From NCBI RefSeq assembly GCF_000817735.3, contig NZ_JTJC03000004.1, forward strand, positions 372,001 to 436,000: a stretch of DNA of 64,000 nt, written 5' to 3'. Below are positions 1-7,698 of the stretch, piece after piece. This stretch comes from Scytonema millei VB511283. GTDB lineage: Bacteria > Cyanobacteriota > Cyanobacteriia > Cyanobacteriales > Chroococcidiopsidaceae. Under the pieces are notes generated by a model. The model was given only the letters and a program-made list of their open reading frames with translations, made no database searches and was not told the origin of the DNA. The stretch's first letter is position 1. Each line of letters opens with the position of its first letter. Made by a program: the position numbers and the translations under genes.

Positions 1-1493
1 GGCGTACCTTCTTTGATTACTAAGTCTAACTCTACATCTAACACTGGTTGACCGCTGCTTGCCGCTTGTTGCATGGGTAACTCGGAAGCAGGAATTTCTT
101 GACTTTGACGGAAGACTTTGTAACTTGGTCGTTCCTCTAATGGCGCGCTTTTAGAAGCGTTAGCATTTGGTGATAGCCCCATGAGCTTTGCCATCGCTGA
201 GTTGACGCGAATATATTGGCATTTCGGATCTTGGGCGATCGCAATTCCCAATGGAATCACGTCGAGCAGCGTTTCCAACTCATTGACTCGCCGCGCCAAA
301 TTTTGGTTGAGGTTGATAATTTCAGCTTCCGAACGTTTGCGATCGCTCAAATCGACAGTAAAACAAATTGCCGTATCGGGCGACTGTTCTACAACTGCTG
401 CACCTAATAGTACTGGCACTCGCGTTCCGTCTTTACGGATATACTCTTTCTCGTAATAGTTAAAACTGCCAGCCGTGCGCAGTTGTTCGACGACAAGTCG
501 ATTCTGCTCAGCATATTCTGGTGGTGTCATTTTTTGCCAGTGCAACTTTCCCGCTTTTAAGTCCTGCTGAGTGTAACCCACCATTTGTAAAAAAGCTTGA
601 TTTGCCTCAATAATTTCACCACTCAATTTGGTTAATATCACACCTACGATATTTGTCTCCGCCAAGCGCTGGAACCGAGATTCGCTCGCTTTAAGGGCAG
701 CATCCAGTCTTCTACTCTCCGTAATGTCGCTCACAATTCCCGACATCCGGTACGGATAGCCGCGAGCATCTCTTTGAGCTTTTCCCCTAGCCACGCAATG
801 GCGATATTCCCCAGAGGAGTGAAGCATCCGAAACTCAGCTTCACATTTATCTCCGTGTAGCAGGTGATTTCTGACTACGGTTTTGATCTCGGGTAAATCT
901 TCTGGATGAATTAAATCTAACAGCGCTGTGGGGGTGTGAGTAAATTCTGCCCGCTCGACCCCAATAATTTCTAATAACCTATCGTTACAATAAACTTCAT
1001 CGGTGGTACAGTACCAATCCCACACCCCATCATTAGCAGCTTCTAGTACTAATCGATAGCGTTCCTCGCTTTCCCTTAATTTACTGTTTGCCTCTTGAGC
1101 TGCCAATTCTGCTTTATGCAGGCGGATAGCATTGCGGAGAGTCTGGCTTAGTCCCTCTACCGACAGTTTAGATTTCGACAAATAGTCATATGCCCCCGCT
1201 TTCATTAACTGGACGGCGATTTGCTCATCTCCCTGCCCTGTCAATACCACCAAAGGAACTGTAAAGCCCAAAGAGCGGATTTGTTGCACTAAACTCAATC
1301 CATCGCCATCTGGCAAGCGATAATCTAAAAATACGCAGTCAAACTGCTGCTGTTGCAACTGGGCGATCGCTTCAGCACAGCCATTTGCTTCTGACAAGTC
1401 CATCTTCACCCCAGCAGTGACTAGCGCTCGCCTCACTGCCATGCGATCGACTTCATCATCATCTACAACTAGAATTTTGACTGCTTCTTCCAT
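1..1493 (-). CDS. Response regulator-PAS sensory protein, partial (C-terminus off the left edge)
   Basis: This reading frame is open from an ATG at 1493 to the left edge, giving about 497 residues with no stop. Residues 1-130 are a CheY-like receiver (VVDDDEVD at the N-terminus, phospho-acceptor Asp57 in FLDYRLPDG, signature Lys in the YDYLSKSK motif). Three PAS/PAC modules follow (about 145-265, 270-385 and 395 onward). The usual continuation in cyanobacteria is more PAS or a histidine kinase core, which would lie outside the window. It is co-directional with and 64 bases downstream of the Rcp1-type regulator, so the two probably belong to one signalling group with the PAS kinase further upstream. 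The output domain cannot be seen. Confidence 0.85.
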   Translation of the reverse strand, partial: MEEAVKILVVDDDEVDRMAVRRALVTAGVKMDLSEANGCAEAIAQLQQQQFDCVFLDYRLPDGDGLSLVQQIRSLGFTVPLVVLTGQGDEQIAVQLMKAGAYDYLSKSKLSVEGLSQTLRNAIRLHKAELAAQEANSKLRESEERYRLVLEAANDGVWDWYCTTDEVYCNDRLLEIIGVERAEFTHTPTALLDLIHPEDLPEIKTVVRNHLLHGDKCEAEFRMLHSSGEYRHCVARGKAQRDARGYPYRMSGIVSDITESRRLDAALKASESRFQRLAETNIVGVILTKLSGEIIEANQAFLQMVGYTQQDLKAGKLHWQKMTPPEYAEQNRLVVEQLRTAGSFNYYEKEYIRKDGTRVPVLLGAAVVEQSPDTAICFTVDLSDRKRSEAEIINLNQNLARRVNELETLLDVIPLGIAIAQDPKCQYIRVNSAMAKLMGLSPNANASKSAPLEERPSYKVFRQSQEIPASELPMQQAASSGQPVLDVELDLVIKEGT

Positions 1494-1521
1494 AAGAATC
1501 TGGAATCGGGAGTGGTATATA

Positions 1522-1552
1522 CCCTGCTCCCTGCTCCCTGCTCCCTGCTCCC
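1522..1552. repeat. Heptamer array (CCCTGCT)n
   Basis: Just over four head-to-tail copies of CCCTGCT fill the gap between two signalling genes. The same unit recurs near 7650-7680 and 15497-15512, so this is one member of the dispersed short tandem repeats typical of cyanobacteria. Confidence 0.85.
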
Positions 1553-1557
1553 TTCAC

Positions 1558-1989
1558 TTAAGGCATTTCACTTAAAGTCCAATAATTATTCAGCGTTGCC
1601 ATAACTTGGATAAAGTTATCGAACGTGACTGGTTTGAGAATATATCCAGCGACATTCAGGTTGTAAGCCTCAACTTTATCTCTGTCTTCGTTAGATGTCG
1701 TCAACATCACGACAGGTATCTGTTTGAGATTGGCATCACCTCGCAATTCTCGTAAAAATTCAATTCCATTCATTCTGGGCATGTTTAAATCTAATAAAAT
1801 TAATCGCCGCTCTTGCGGGATTGGCGATGGTTCGCTTTCACTTCCTCGCAAGATTGACAATGCTTCTATCCCATCACTAGCCGTATAGAGTGGATTGGTA
1901 ATGTTATTTTTCTTAAACGCTCTTTTTACGTTCATGACATCCACTTCGTCATCCTCGACAAGCAGAATATGTATCATCTTGTCTTTCAT
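1558..1989 (-). CDS. Single-domain response regulator, Rcp1/CheY type
   Basis: This is a 143-residue stand-alone receiver domain. The acidic pocket is VEDDEVD, the phospho-acceptor is Asp67 in LDLNMPRMNG, the conserved Thr lies in VMLTTS and the Lys is K119 in YILKP. The insertion before the phospho-acceptor strand (ESEPSPIPQERR) and the overall sequence resemble the Rcp1 family, which takes phosphate from phytochrome-like kinases. The PAS kinase immediately upstream has the phytochrome-type H-box, so it is the likely partner. There is no output domain, so signalling is presumably by protein contact. Initiation at Met5 (1977) is also possible; neither start has a clear Shine-Dalgarno. Confidence 0.9.
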   Translation of the reverse strand: MKDKMIHILLVEDDEVDVMNVKRAFKKNNITNPLYTASDGIEALSILRGSESEPSPIPQERRLILLDLNMPRMNGIEFLRELRGDANLKQIPVVMLTTSNEDRDKVEAYNLNVAGYILKPVTFDNFIQVMATLNNYWTLSEMP

Positions 1990-2079
1990 TATGAAGTTTT
2001 ATATATTCCATCTTGACTAAAATTGGAGCCTATACACCTCAATCGTTTGTAGTATTTTTGAGGGAGCAGGGAGTATTGA

Positions 2080-2146
2080 GTGGTTAGTGGCTAGTGGCTA
2101 GACTTTTCTCTAGTCACTAGCCACCAGCCACTAGTCACTGATAACT
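2080..2146. repeat. GTGGCTAG-type inverted repeat downstream of the PAS kinase
   Basis: Repeats of the GTGGCTAGTGGCTAG kind face their complement (CTAGCCACCAGCCACTAG) across a short loop and form a long imperfect hairpin just past the kinase stop codon. It may double as a terminator, but there is no clear T-run. Similar units occur near 7612-7640 and 42990-43015. Confidence 0.6.
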
Positions 2147-2148
2147 GC

Positions 2149-3921
2149 TCACTTCTTCCAAGTAAAATAAAAAGCTGCTCCTTCTCCTGGCTGTGACTTT
2201 AGCCGAATAGTACCTCCTTGTTGTTCGACAATTTTTTTGACGATCGCTAAGCCGATTCCCGTGCTTTCGATTGTGTCACGGGGCGACAGAGTTTGGAAGA
2301 TACCAAATATCTTGTCGTGATATTCGGGCGCAATTCCGTCCCCGTCATCGGCTACGACAAATTCATAATTTGAGGCATACTCTTGCACGGAAATACTAAC
2401 TCTGCCATCCTGCCTGGGGTGGTATTTAATGGCGTTGCTAATTAAGTTAGTAAAGACTTGTTGTAAAGGCAATTTTTCACTCAGGATTGTCGGCATGGGT
2501 GCAATTTCAATTGAGAACGTTTCAGGTGGAGAGAGAGAGTCAACGACCTCTGCTAACAAATCTCCTAGAGAAACTTCAGATTTTGGCGTGTCCATCCGTC
2601 CGACGCGGGAATATTGCAGCAATCCGTTAATTAAGGCTTCCATGCGATGGACGCGCCCCCGGAGTAGGTTCATTTGGTGGCGCGTGTCTGCTGTCAGTTT
2701 GTCTGATAGATCTTCTTCAATCCATTCTGATAAATTGGCGATCGCTCTCAATGGTGCTTTGAGATCGTGAGACGCAACGTAAGCAAACTGATCTAATTCT
2801 TGATTGCGCTTTTCTAACGTCACGTTGGTTTGCGCTAGCACGGTTGTGAGATAAGTTAATTCCTCTGCCCGCGTTTTGAGTGCGTCTTCCGAAGCTTTGC
2901 GATCGCTAATATCCAAACAGCAGCCAATATATCCAGCAAAACTCCCGTCGGGGGTAAACCGAGGACTGCCTTTTTCAAAGATCCAACGGTACTTACCATC
3001 CGCCCGTCGCAGGCGAAATTCTTGCGCGAACTCTTGCCGACTGTGAAAAGCTGATAAATAAGTTTCCACGCAACGAGAGACATCTTGAGGGTGTACTGCT
3101 TCAGTCCAGCCTTCGCCTAATTCCTGTTTTAAACTGCGTCCGGTAAAATTTAACCAAGATTGATTGGCAAACTCCCACAAACTGTCAGTCCCAGCCATCC
3201 AGATCATCAGGGGTGTGCCGTCTGCCATCGTGCGAAATCGAGCTTCGCTTTCCCGCAATTCTGCTTCTGCTTGCTTGGCTGCGGTGATATCCAACATCAA
3301 TCCCCGCAGTTTAGATTTTCCCTCACGATCGCGAGCAAAGTGCAGGCGATCGCGCAGCCACACCACGCGCCCGTCTGCGGCTATACAGCGGTATTCCAAA
3401 CTACAATCGCGACCTAGCTTTTCCTGGTGGTAAGACTGTACTACCCTTGCCCGATCTTCAGGGTGAATGAGATTCTGCCAAAAGTTCGGCTGCTGTAGCC
3501 ACTGTTCCACAGGGTAGCCTAAAATTTCTGCTGCACTTTGACTGACGAAGGTAAATCGCGCCGTTGCTGGATCGTATTCCCAAACAATCGTGTCTTCCAG
3601 CCCGTTGACTAAATCTTGAAATCTCTGTTGTACGGCTTCTAGTTGTGTTACTTCTGGTTGTGTCTTTGCCGATTCCGGTACGGTTGATTTTACATCGGTT
3701 TGAGTAATAAAAGCGACTTGCCGAGCCGATCCGTCACTCTCTTTTGGGATAACTTGTTCTTGCCACCAATAATAGTTTCCATCTGCTGCCAAAACTCTGT
3801 AGGAGACAGTATAAGCCTGCTGGCGAGCGATCGCTTGCTGCCGTTGCTGGTAATAGCGATCGCGATCTTCAGGATGGATGGTCTGCCAAAGTTCCCCAGG
3901 AACTGTTTCTATTTGGCTCAT
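2149..3921 (-). CDS. Multi-PAS sensor histidine kinase
   Basis: This 590-residue soluble kinase has PAS/PAC modules at about 1-70 (N-terminally incomplete), 90-215 and 225-345, then a coiled linker, a HisKA domain and a HATPase_c domain. The phospho-accepting His is at about residue 385 in YVASHDLKAPLR, the H-box form found in phytochrome-like kinases. The N-box (NLISNAIKYH), the G1 box (DDGDGIAP) and the G2 box (STGIGLAIVKKIVEQ) are all present. The start is forced because an in-frame TAA directly precedes the ATG, so the first PAS domain really does begin part-way through the fold. There are no membrane segments. The neighbouring regulators suggest a phosphorelay. Confidence 0.9.
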   Translation of the reverse strand: MSQIETVPGELWQTIHPEDRDRYYQQRQQAIARQQAYTVSYRVLAADGNYYWWQEQVIPKESDGSARQVAFITQTDVKSTVPESAKTQPEVTQLEAVQQRFQDLVNGLEDTIVWEYDPATARFTFVSQSAAEILGYPVEQWLQQPNFWQNLIHPEDRARVVQSYHQEKLGRDCSLEYRCIAADGRVVWLRDRLHFARDREGKSKLRGLMLDITAAKQAEAELRESEARFRTMADGTPLMIWMAGTDSLWEFANQSWLNFTGRSLKQELGEGWTEAVHPQDVSRCVETYLSAFHSRQEFAQEFRLRRADGKYRWIFEKGSPRFTPDGSFAGYIGCCLDISDRKASEDALKTRAEELTYLTTVLAQTNVTLEKRNQELDQFAYVASHDLKAPLRAIANLSEWIEEDLSDKLTADTRHQMNLLRGRVHRMEALINGLLQYSRVGRMDTPKSEVSLGDLLAEVVDSLSPPETFSIEIAPMPTILSEKLPLQQVFTNLISNAIKYHPRQDGRVSISVQEYASNYEFVVADDGDGIAPEYHDKIFGIFQTLSPRDTIESTGIGLAIVKKIVEQQGGTIRLKSQPGEGAAFYFTWKK

Positions 3922-4547
3922 TTAGTTTTTGACTGTATTAGCAACTTGATTTTCTATGCTAGGAAAAATTCTATTACACTGTTAGATAGATAAATTTTAT
4001 CTAGATAGCATCTCAGTTGAAAGGTTAACTTACTCTCTTTGCCAGAAAGGGTAATATCTAAATATTGAAATTCTCGAAAACCCCTTATATGTAAGTCTTT
4101 CTGGTAAATATTGATAGAAATCACCGTTCTTTATCCAAAAAAAAATATAATTACGATCGAGTTAAGATTTATTATAAGTTTAAGTCGGGATAACTCAAAT
4201 AAAAAAAATTAAAACAAGAGAAGATCGACAAGTTCTCTCTTGAGAGGGATGAAAAAAACTGGATAAAAGTATTAAAGCCATAAGTAGAGGTTTTTGCAGG
4301 ATAGCAAAAGATCGTCTTGGCAATTATGGAGCATGAAAGCAAATGAGGATGGCAATGTAAATAAAAGTACTAAGATTAGATTATCGAACAAAGCTAGAGT
4401 TAAAAACTTACTTGATACAGCAATCCTACAAGAGTTTATGGAATGGCTAGAGCAGTGAGTAAGGGCTGCGATCTACCTCGCTTTGAATCCCACTTTACTT
4501 TTAGTTGTAGGACATGCAGCCAAAGCATCATCTGTCATTTATTACCA
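3922..4547. other. AT-rich intergenic region with a possible 41-codon ORF
   Basis: This is the divergent spacer between the PAS kinase (minus strand) and the NarL-type regulator (plus strand). It is AT-rich with several A-tracts and should hold both promoters, though no box is convincing enough to place. Apart from the small possible ORF at 4333-4458, no gene or RNA was seen. Confidence 0.6.
4333..4458 (+). CDS. Possible small protein (41 residues), doubtful
   Basis: An ATG-initiated frame of 41 codons encodes a hydrophilic, basic-then-acidic peptide ending in EFMEWLEQ, predicted to be mainly helical. A GGAG lies only one base from the ATG, too close to be a normal ribosome binding site. The composition looks protein-like, but no family was recognised and the frame may be chance. 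Confidence 0.25.
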   Translation: MKANEDGNVNKSTKIRLSNKARVKNLLDTAILQEFMEWLEQ

Positions 4548-4583
4548 GACCAATGACAAATGACCAATGACAAATGACAAATG
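4548..4583. repeat. Heptamer array (TGACCAA/TGACAAA)n at a gene start
   Basis: Five tandem 7-mers alternate between ATGACCA and ATGACAA variants and run into the start region of the NarL-type regulator. The array supplies a spurious upstream ATG at 4574. The same unit precedes queG and folC. Confidence 0.85.
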
Positions 4584-4591
4584 TAAAAAAC

Positions 4592-5338
4592 ATGAGTAAA
4601 ATTCGCGTTGCTTTAATTGAAGACCACGATCTCACTCGCGTCGGGATCAGAACAGCACTACAACAGCGGCAAGAACTTGAAGTGGTAGGTGAAGCTGCCA
4701 ACGCTAGCGAGGGTTTGCAGTTATTGCAGACAGTCCATCCCGATATTGCGATCGTGGATATCGGTTTACCTGATAAAGATGGCATTGAACTAACTAGGGA
4801 GATTAAGGCAGCCGCAAGCGAGGGAGAAGGATTCACTACCAAAGTTTTGATCTTGACTTTGCGAGACAATCGAGAAGCAGTGTTAGCTGCTTTTGCGGCG
4901 GGGGCTGATTCTTATTGCATGAAGGATATTAGTTTCGATAACTTACTAGAAGCATTGCGCGTCACCCACAGCGGCAATGCTTGGATCGATCCCGCGATCG
5001 CCCGCATTGTTTTACAGCAAGTCAAACCCGCACCTGCCGAAGTTCCTGCTGCTGTAGTCGCTGAAGTTAGTAAAGAAGACAAAGACAACAAAACTGTTGC
5101 TATCCATGCAGCTGATGAAGACTACGACCAAATGTTAGCTGCTTACCCCCTCACCGAAAGGGAATTAGAGGTATTGCAACTGATTGTAGAAGGTTGTAGT
5201 AATGCTGTAATTGCGGAAAAACTTTACATTACCGTTGGTACGGTAAAAACCCACGTCCGCAACATCCTGAACAAACTCTGCGCCGATGACCGCACCCAAG
5301 CCGCAGTCCGCGCCCTGAGATCTGGGCTAGTTGGTTAG
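4592..5338 (+). CDS. NarL/LuxR-family response regulator
   Basis: This is a 248-residue DNA-binding response regulator. The receiver occupies residues 1-135 (IEDHDLTR acidic pocket, phospho-acceptor Asp56 in VDIGLPDKDG, Lys in the SYCMKD motif). A linker of about 45 residues rich in Ala, Glu and Lys follows, then a LuxR-type helix-turn-helix at about 180-245 (LTERELEVLQLIVEGCSN and TVGTVKTHVRNILNKL). I chose the ATG at 4592 because the ATG 18 bases upstream lies inside the heptamer repeat and family members begin at the MSKIRVALIED type of sequence. It probably activates or represses transcription when phosphorylated; the cognate kinase is not evident. Confidence 0.9.
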   Translation: MSKIRVALIEDHDLTRVGIRTALQQRQELEVVGEAANASEGLQLLQTVHPDIAIVDIGLPDKDGIELTREIKAAASEGEGFTTKVLILTLRDNREAVLAAFAAGADSYCMKDISFDNLLEALRVTHSGNAWIDPAIARIVLQQVKPAPAEVPAAVVAEVSKEDKDNKTVAIHAADEDYDQMLAAYPLTERELEVLQLIVEGCSNAVIAEKLYITVGTVKTHVRNILNKLCADDRTQAAVRALRSGLVG

Positions 5339-5345
5339 GTCTTTA

Positions 5346-5373
5346 GTAGAGACGCGATGTATTGCGTCTCTAC
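5346..5373. terminator. GTAGAGACGC hairpin between convergent genes
   Basis: A perfect 10-bp stem (GTAGAGACGC / GCGTCTCTAC) with an 8-base loop sits between the convergent NarL-type regulator and the OCP-like gene. It can act as a terminator for both, although no long T-run follows. A related hairpin lies at 19274-19301, so it is also a dispersed repeat. Confidence 0.65.
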
Positions 5374-5393
5374 AGATACATATTTACAACTTC

Positions 5394-5819
5394 CTATCGC
5401 TTCAAACTCAACAACTCCTGCGGTGAGCCTAAGAGTTTGATTTTGGTGGCAGCAATTTCTTGCTGAGAATTGAGTAAAAAGAACCAAGAAACGTTCACGC
5501 CAAACACAGGGGTTTGCACTTTCCCCACGACTTGCACTTCCAAATCGCCATTTTCCACAACCTGGGAAATTCCTCGCTCTGGCTCCAACTTCATTCCTTG
5601 AGCTTCCCCCTGCAAGAAGGAAGCGATCGCCTCTCGTCCCAAAATTCCTGCTTCAAAAGGAGGATACATCACTCCATCTGTAGCGAATAAATTTGCACAG
5701 GCTTGATAATTTTCTGTATTTAAAGTGTCAAAGTAACGAACAATTGTAGATTCTGTAATGCCTGTTATTTGTTGTACCGTATCCTGCTGCGATCGCGTTG
5801 ATGCTTCCATGCGATTCAT
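5394..5819 (-). CDS. OCP C-terminal-domain homologue (CTDH-type, SnoaL/NTF2 fold)
   Basis: This 141-residue protein matches the C-terminal domain of the orange carotenoid protein: VRYFDTLNTENYQACANLF, PPFEAGILGREAI and GKVQTPVFGVNVSW. By my alignment to Synechocystis OCP, the carotenoid-contacting Trp288 is retained (NVSW), while the first Trp of the KVQTPWFG motif (Trp277) is Val. Stand-alone homologues of this domain bind ketocarotenoids as dimers, deliver carotenoid to helical carotenoid proteins and quench singlet oxygen. No N-terminal-domain homologue (HCP) or OCP is adjacent, so its partner must be elsewhere. A generic SnoaL-like protein is the alternative. Confidence 0.8.
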   Translation of the reverse strand: MNRMEASTRSQQDTVQQITGITESTIVRYFDTLNTENYQACANLFATDGVMYPPFEAGILGREAIASFLQGEAQGMKLEPERGISQVVENGDLEVQVVGKVQTPVFGVNVSWFFLLNSQQEIAATKIKLLGSPQELLSLKR

Positions 5820-5956
5820 TCATCCCTCTCGACAAAAACAGCTTGCTCTTAACGCTCACGATCGCATATAAGAGTAGGTCAAAACCTGCCCCTATAGAAG
5901 GATTCTAGAATTTGTGATTCGTAGTTCGTCATCAATCATTTGGGTGTACTATCCAA

Positions 5957-5984
5957 ATGACCAATGACCAATGACCAATGACTA
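5957..5984. repeat. Heptamer array (ATGACCA)n providing the queG start codon
   Basis: Three perfect ATGACCA units run into ATGACTAAC, where the last ATG is the queG start. No Shine-Dalgarno lies upstream of it, because the repeat occupies that position. Confidence 0.85.
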
Positions 5985-6937
5985 ACCTAACCAGCGACCA
6001 AATCAAACAAAAAGCCTTAGAATTAGGGTTTCACAAAGTCGGCATTGCCGCAGTAGAAGCAGTAGGAACTGCGGAGCGGCAGAGGTTGCAAGCTTGGTTG
6101 CAACTGGGATACCAAGCAAACATGGCATGGATGGCAAACCCCAAGCGCGAGGATATTCGTTTAGTCATGCCAGAAGTGCGATCGCTAATTTGCGTGGCGC
6201 TCAACTATTACACTCCTCACCAACATTCTACAGATCTAGCAAATGCAAAAATTTCTCGTTATGGCTGGGGTAGAGATTATCACAAGGTACTGCACAAAAA
6301 GCTTAAAGCCTTGACTCAGTGGTTGCGATCGCAAGCAGCAGATATCCAAACGCGATTCTATGCCGATACGGGTCCAATTCAAGATAAAGCGTGGGCGCAA
6401 CAAGCAGGTATCGGCTGGATTGCTAAAAATGGTAACGTAATTACACGAGAATACGGCTCTTGGGTATTTTTGGGTGAAGTGCTGACTGACTTAGTTTTGA
6501 CCCCAGATCGACCCCATACGCAACATTGCGGTAATTGTACTCGCTGCCTAGAGGCATGTCCGACACAAGCAATTACGCAGCCTTTTGTCGTCGATGCCAA
6601 TCGCTGCATTGCTTATCATACAATCGAAAATCGTGCCGAACAGTTACCTGAAGCGATCTCTTCCCGTCTTAATGGTTGGGTAGCTGGTTGCGATATTTGT
6701 CAAGATGTTTGTCCTTGGAACCAGCGTTTTGCTCGCACGACAGATATTAACGAATTTCATCCTTATCCGCACAATCTTGCCCCAAAACTCACAGAACTAG
6801 CAACAATAGAAGACGGCGAGTGGGATCGGCGCTTTACAGGTTCAGCCTTGCGGCGGATCAAACCCGAAATGCTGAGAAGGAACGCCCGTGCTAATCTTGA
6901 ATCGTCGGCTACGATTGTTTATTCCGATTCACTGTAA
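5978..6937 (+). CDS. queG: Epoxyqueuosine reductase QueG
   Basis: This 319-residue protein catalyses the last step of queuosine synthesis, the cobalamin-dependent reduction of epoxyqueuosine in tRNA. The N-terminal half is the reductase domain, with the family segment FYADTGPIQDKAWAQQAG and the following GWIAKN. Two 4Fe-4S clusters are evident: CGNCTRCLEACP at about 183-194 and CDICQDVCPWN at about 237-247. Length agrees with ordinary QueG lacking a C-terminal HEAT extension. It overlaps the following HAD gene by one base (TAATG), so the two are translationally coupled. The start codon lies within a heptamer repeat. Confidence 0.95.
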   Translation: MTNLTSDQIKQKALELGFHKVGIAAVEAVGTAERQRLQAWLQLGYQANMAWMANPKREDIRLVMPEVRSLICVALNYYTPHQHSTDLANAKISRYGWGRDYHKVLHKKLKALTQWLRSQAADIQTRFYADTGPIQDKAWAQQAGIGWIAKNGNVITREYGSWVFLGEVLTDLVLTPDRPHTQHCGNCTRCLEACPTQAITQPFVVDANRCIAYHTIENRAEQLPEAISSRLNGWVAGCDICQDVCPWNQRFARTTDINEFHPYPHNLAPKLTELATIEDGEWDRRFTGSALRRIKPEMLRRNARANLESSATIVYSDSL

Positions 6938-7584
6938 TGACCATTAAGGTGATATTTTTTGATTTTGACGGTACTATTGCCGATACACTTCACTCCATTG
7001 TCGGTATTACTAATCGCTTAGCTGTAGAATTCGGACATAAACCCATCAGCACCGCAGAAATTGCTCAGATTAAAAACCTAAGTTCGCGTCAAATTATCAA
7101 ACAATCAGGAATATCAATTCTCAAATTTCCCCTGTTAGTTGCTAGAGTCAAATCAGAGTTGAATGCAGAAATTTCTAAAATTCAACCTTTTCCCGAGATT
7201 AAAGAAACTCTACTCGAATTGAGAAAACGAGTCGATAAAGTCGGCATCCTGAGTTCTAACTCTAAAGACAATATTTTTGCTTTTTTGGAACTCAATGATA
7301 TGGATTATTTCTTTGACTTTATTTACACAGAAGCCGCTCTCTTCAGTAAGAGTAGAGTCATCAAAAAGATTTTGAAGCAAGAGAGGATTGCACCGTCAGA
7401 GAGTGTCTATGTCGGCGATGAAACCAGAGATATAGAAGCAGCAAAAAGAAGTAAAGTCACTGCGATCGCTGTTAGTTGGGGTTTCAACTCCGCCGCAGCG
7501 CTGGAACAATATCAGCCCGATTTTCTCATCCACCAACCAGCAGAACTGATCGCGGCGATCGACAAATTAAATACTAGTTGTTAG
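6937..7584 (+). CDS. HAD-superfamily phosphatase, Gph-like
   Basis: This 215-residue haloacid dehalogenase-type hydrolase has motif I FFDFDGTIADT (nucleophile Asp9, acid/base Asp11), motif II GILSSNS, and motifs III/IV in VYVGDETRDIEAAKRS. A helical cap lies between motifs I and II. Relatives are phosphoglycolate phosphatases and other phosphomonoesterases; the substrate cannot be told from sequence. It starts on the last base of the queG stop region, so it forms a two-gene unit with queG. Repeats of the TGACTAGTGACTAG and CCCTGCT types follow it. Confidence 0.88.
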   Translation: MTIKVIFFDFDGTIADTLHSIVGITNRLAVEFGHKPISTAEIAQIKNLSSRQIIKQSGISILKFPLLVARVKSELNAEISKIQPFPEIKETLLELRKRVDKVGILSSNSKDNIFAFLELNDMDYFFDFIYTEAALFSKSRVIKKILKQERIAPSESVYVGDETRDIEAAKRSKVTAIAVSWGFNSAAALEQYQPDFLIHQPAELIAAIDKLNTSC

Positions 7585-7698
7585 TTGACGGTTGACAGTT
7601 GATAGTTATCAGTGACTAGTGACTAGTGACTGGTGGCTAGAATTGCTCCCCCCTGCTCCCTGCTCCCTACTCCCTGCTCCCTTTCTACTGATAACTGC

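Noticed and set aside
181-456. Plus-strand frames over the left end
   Set aside because: They lie antisense to the receiver-PAS reading frame, which has clear domains.
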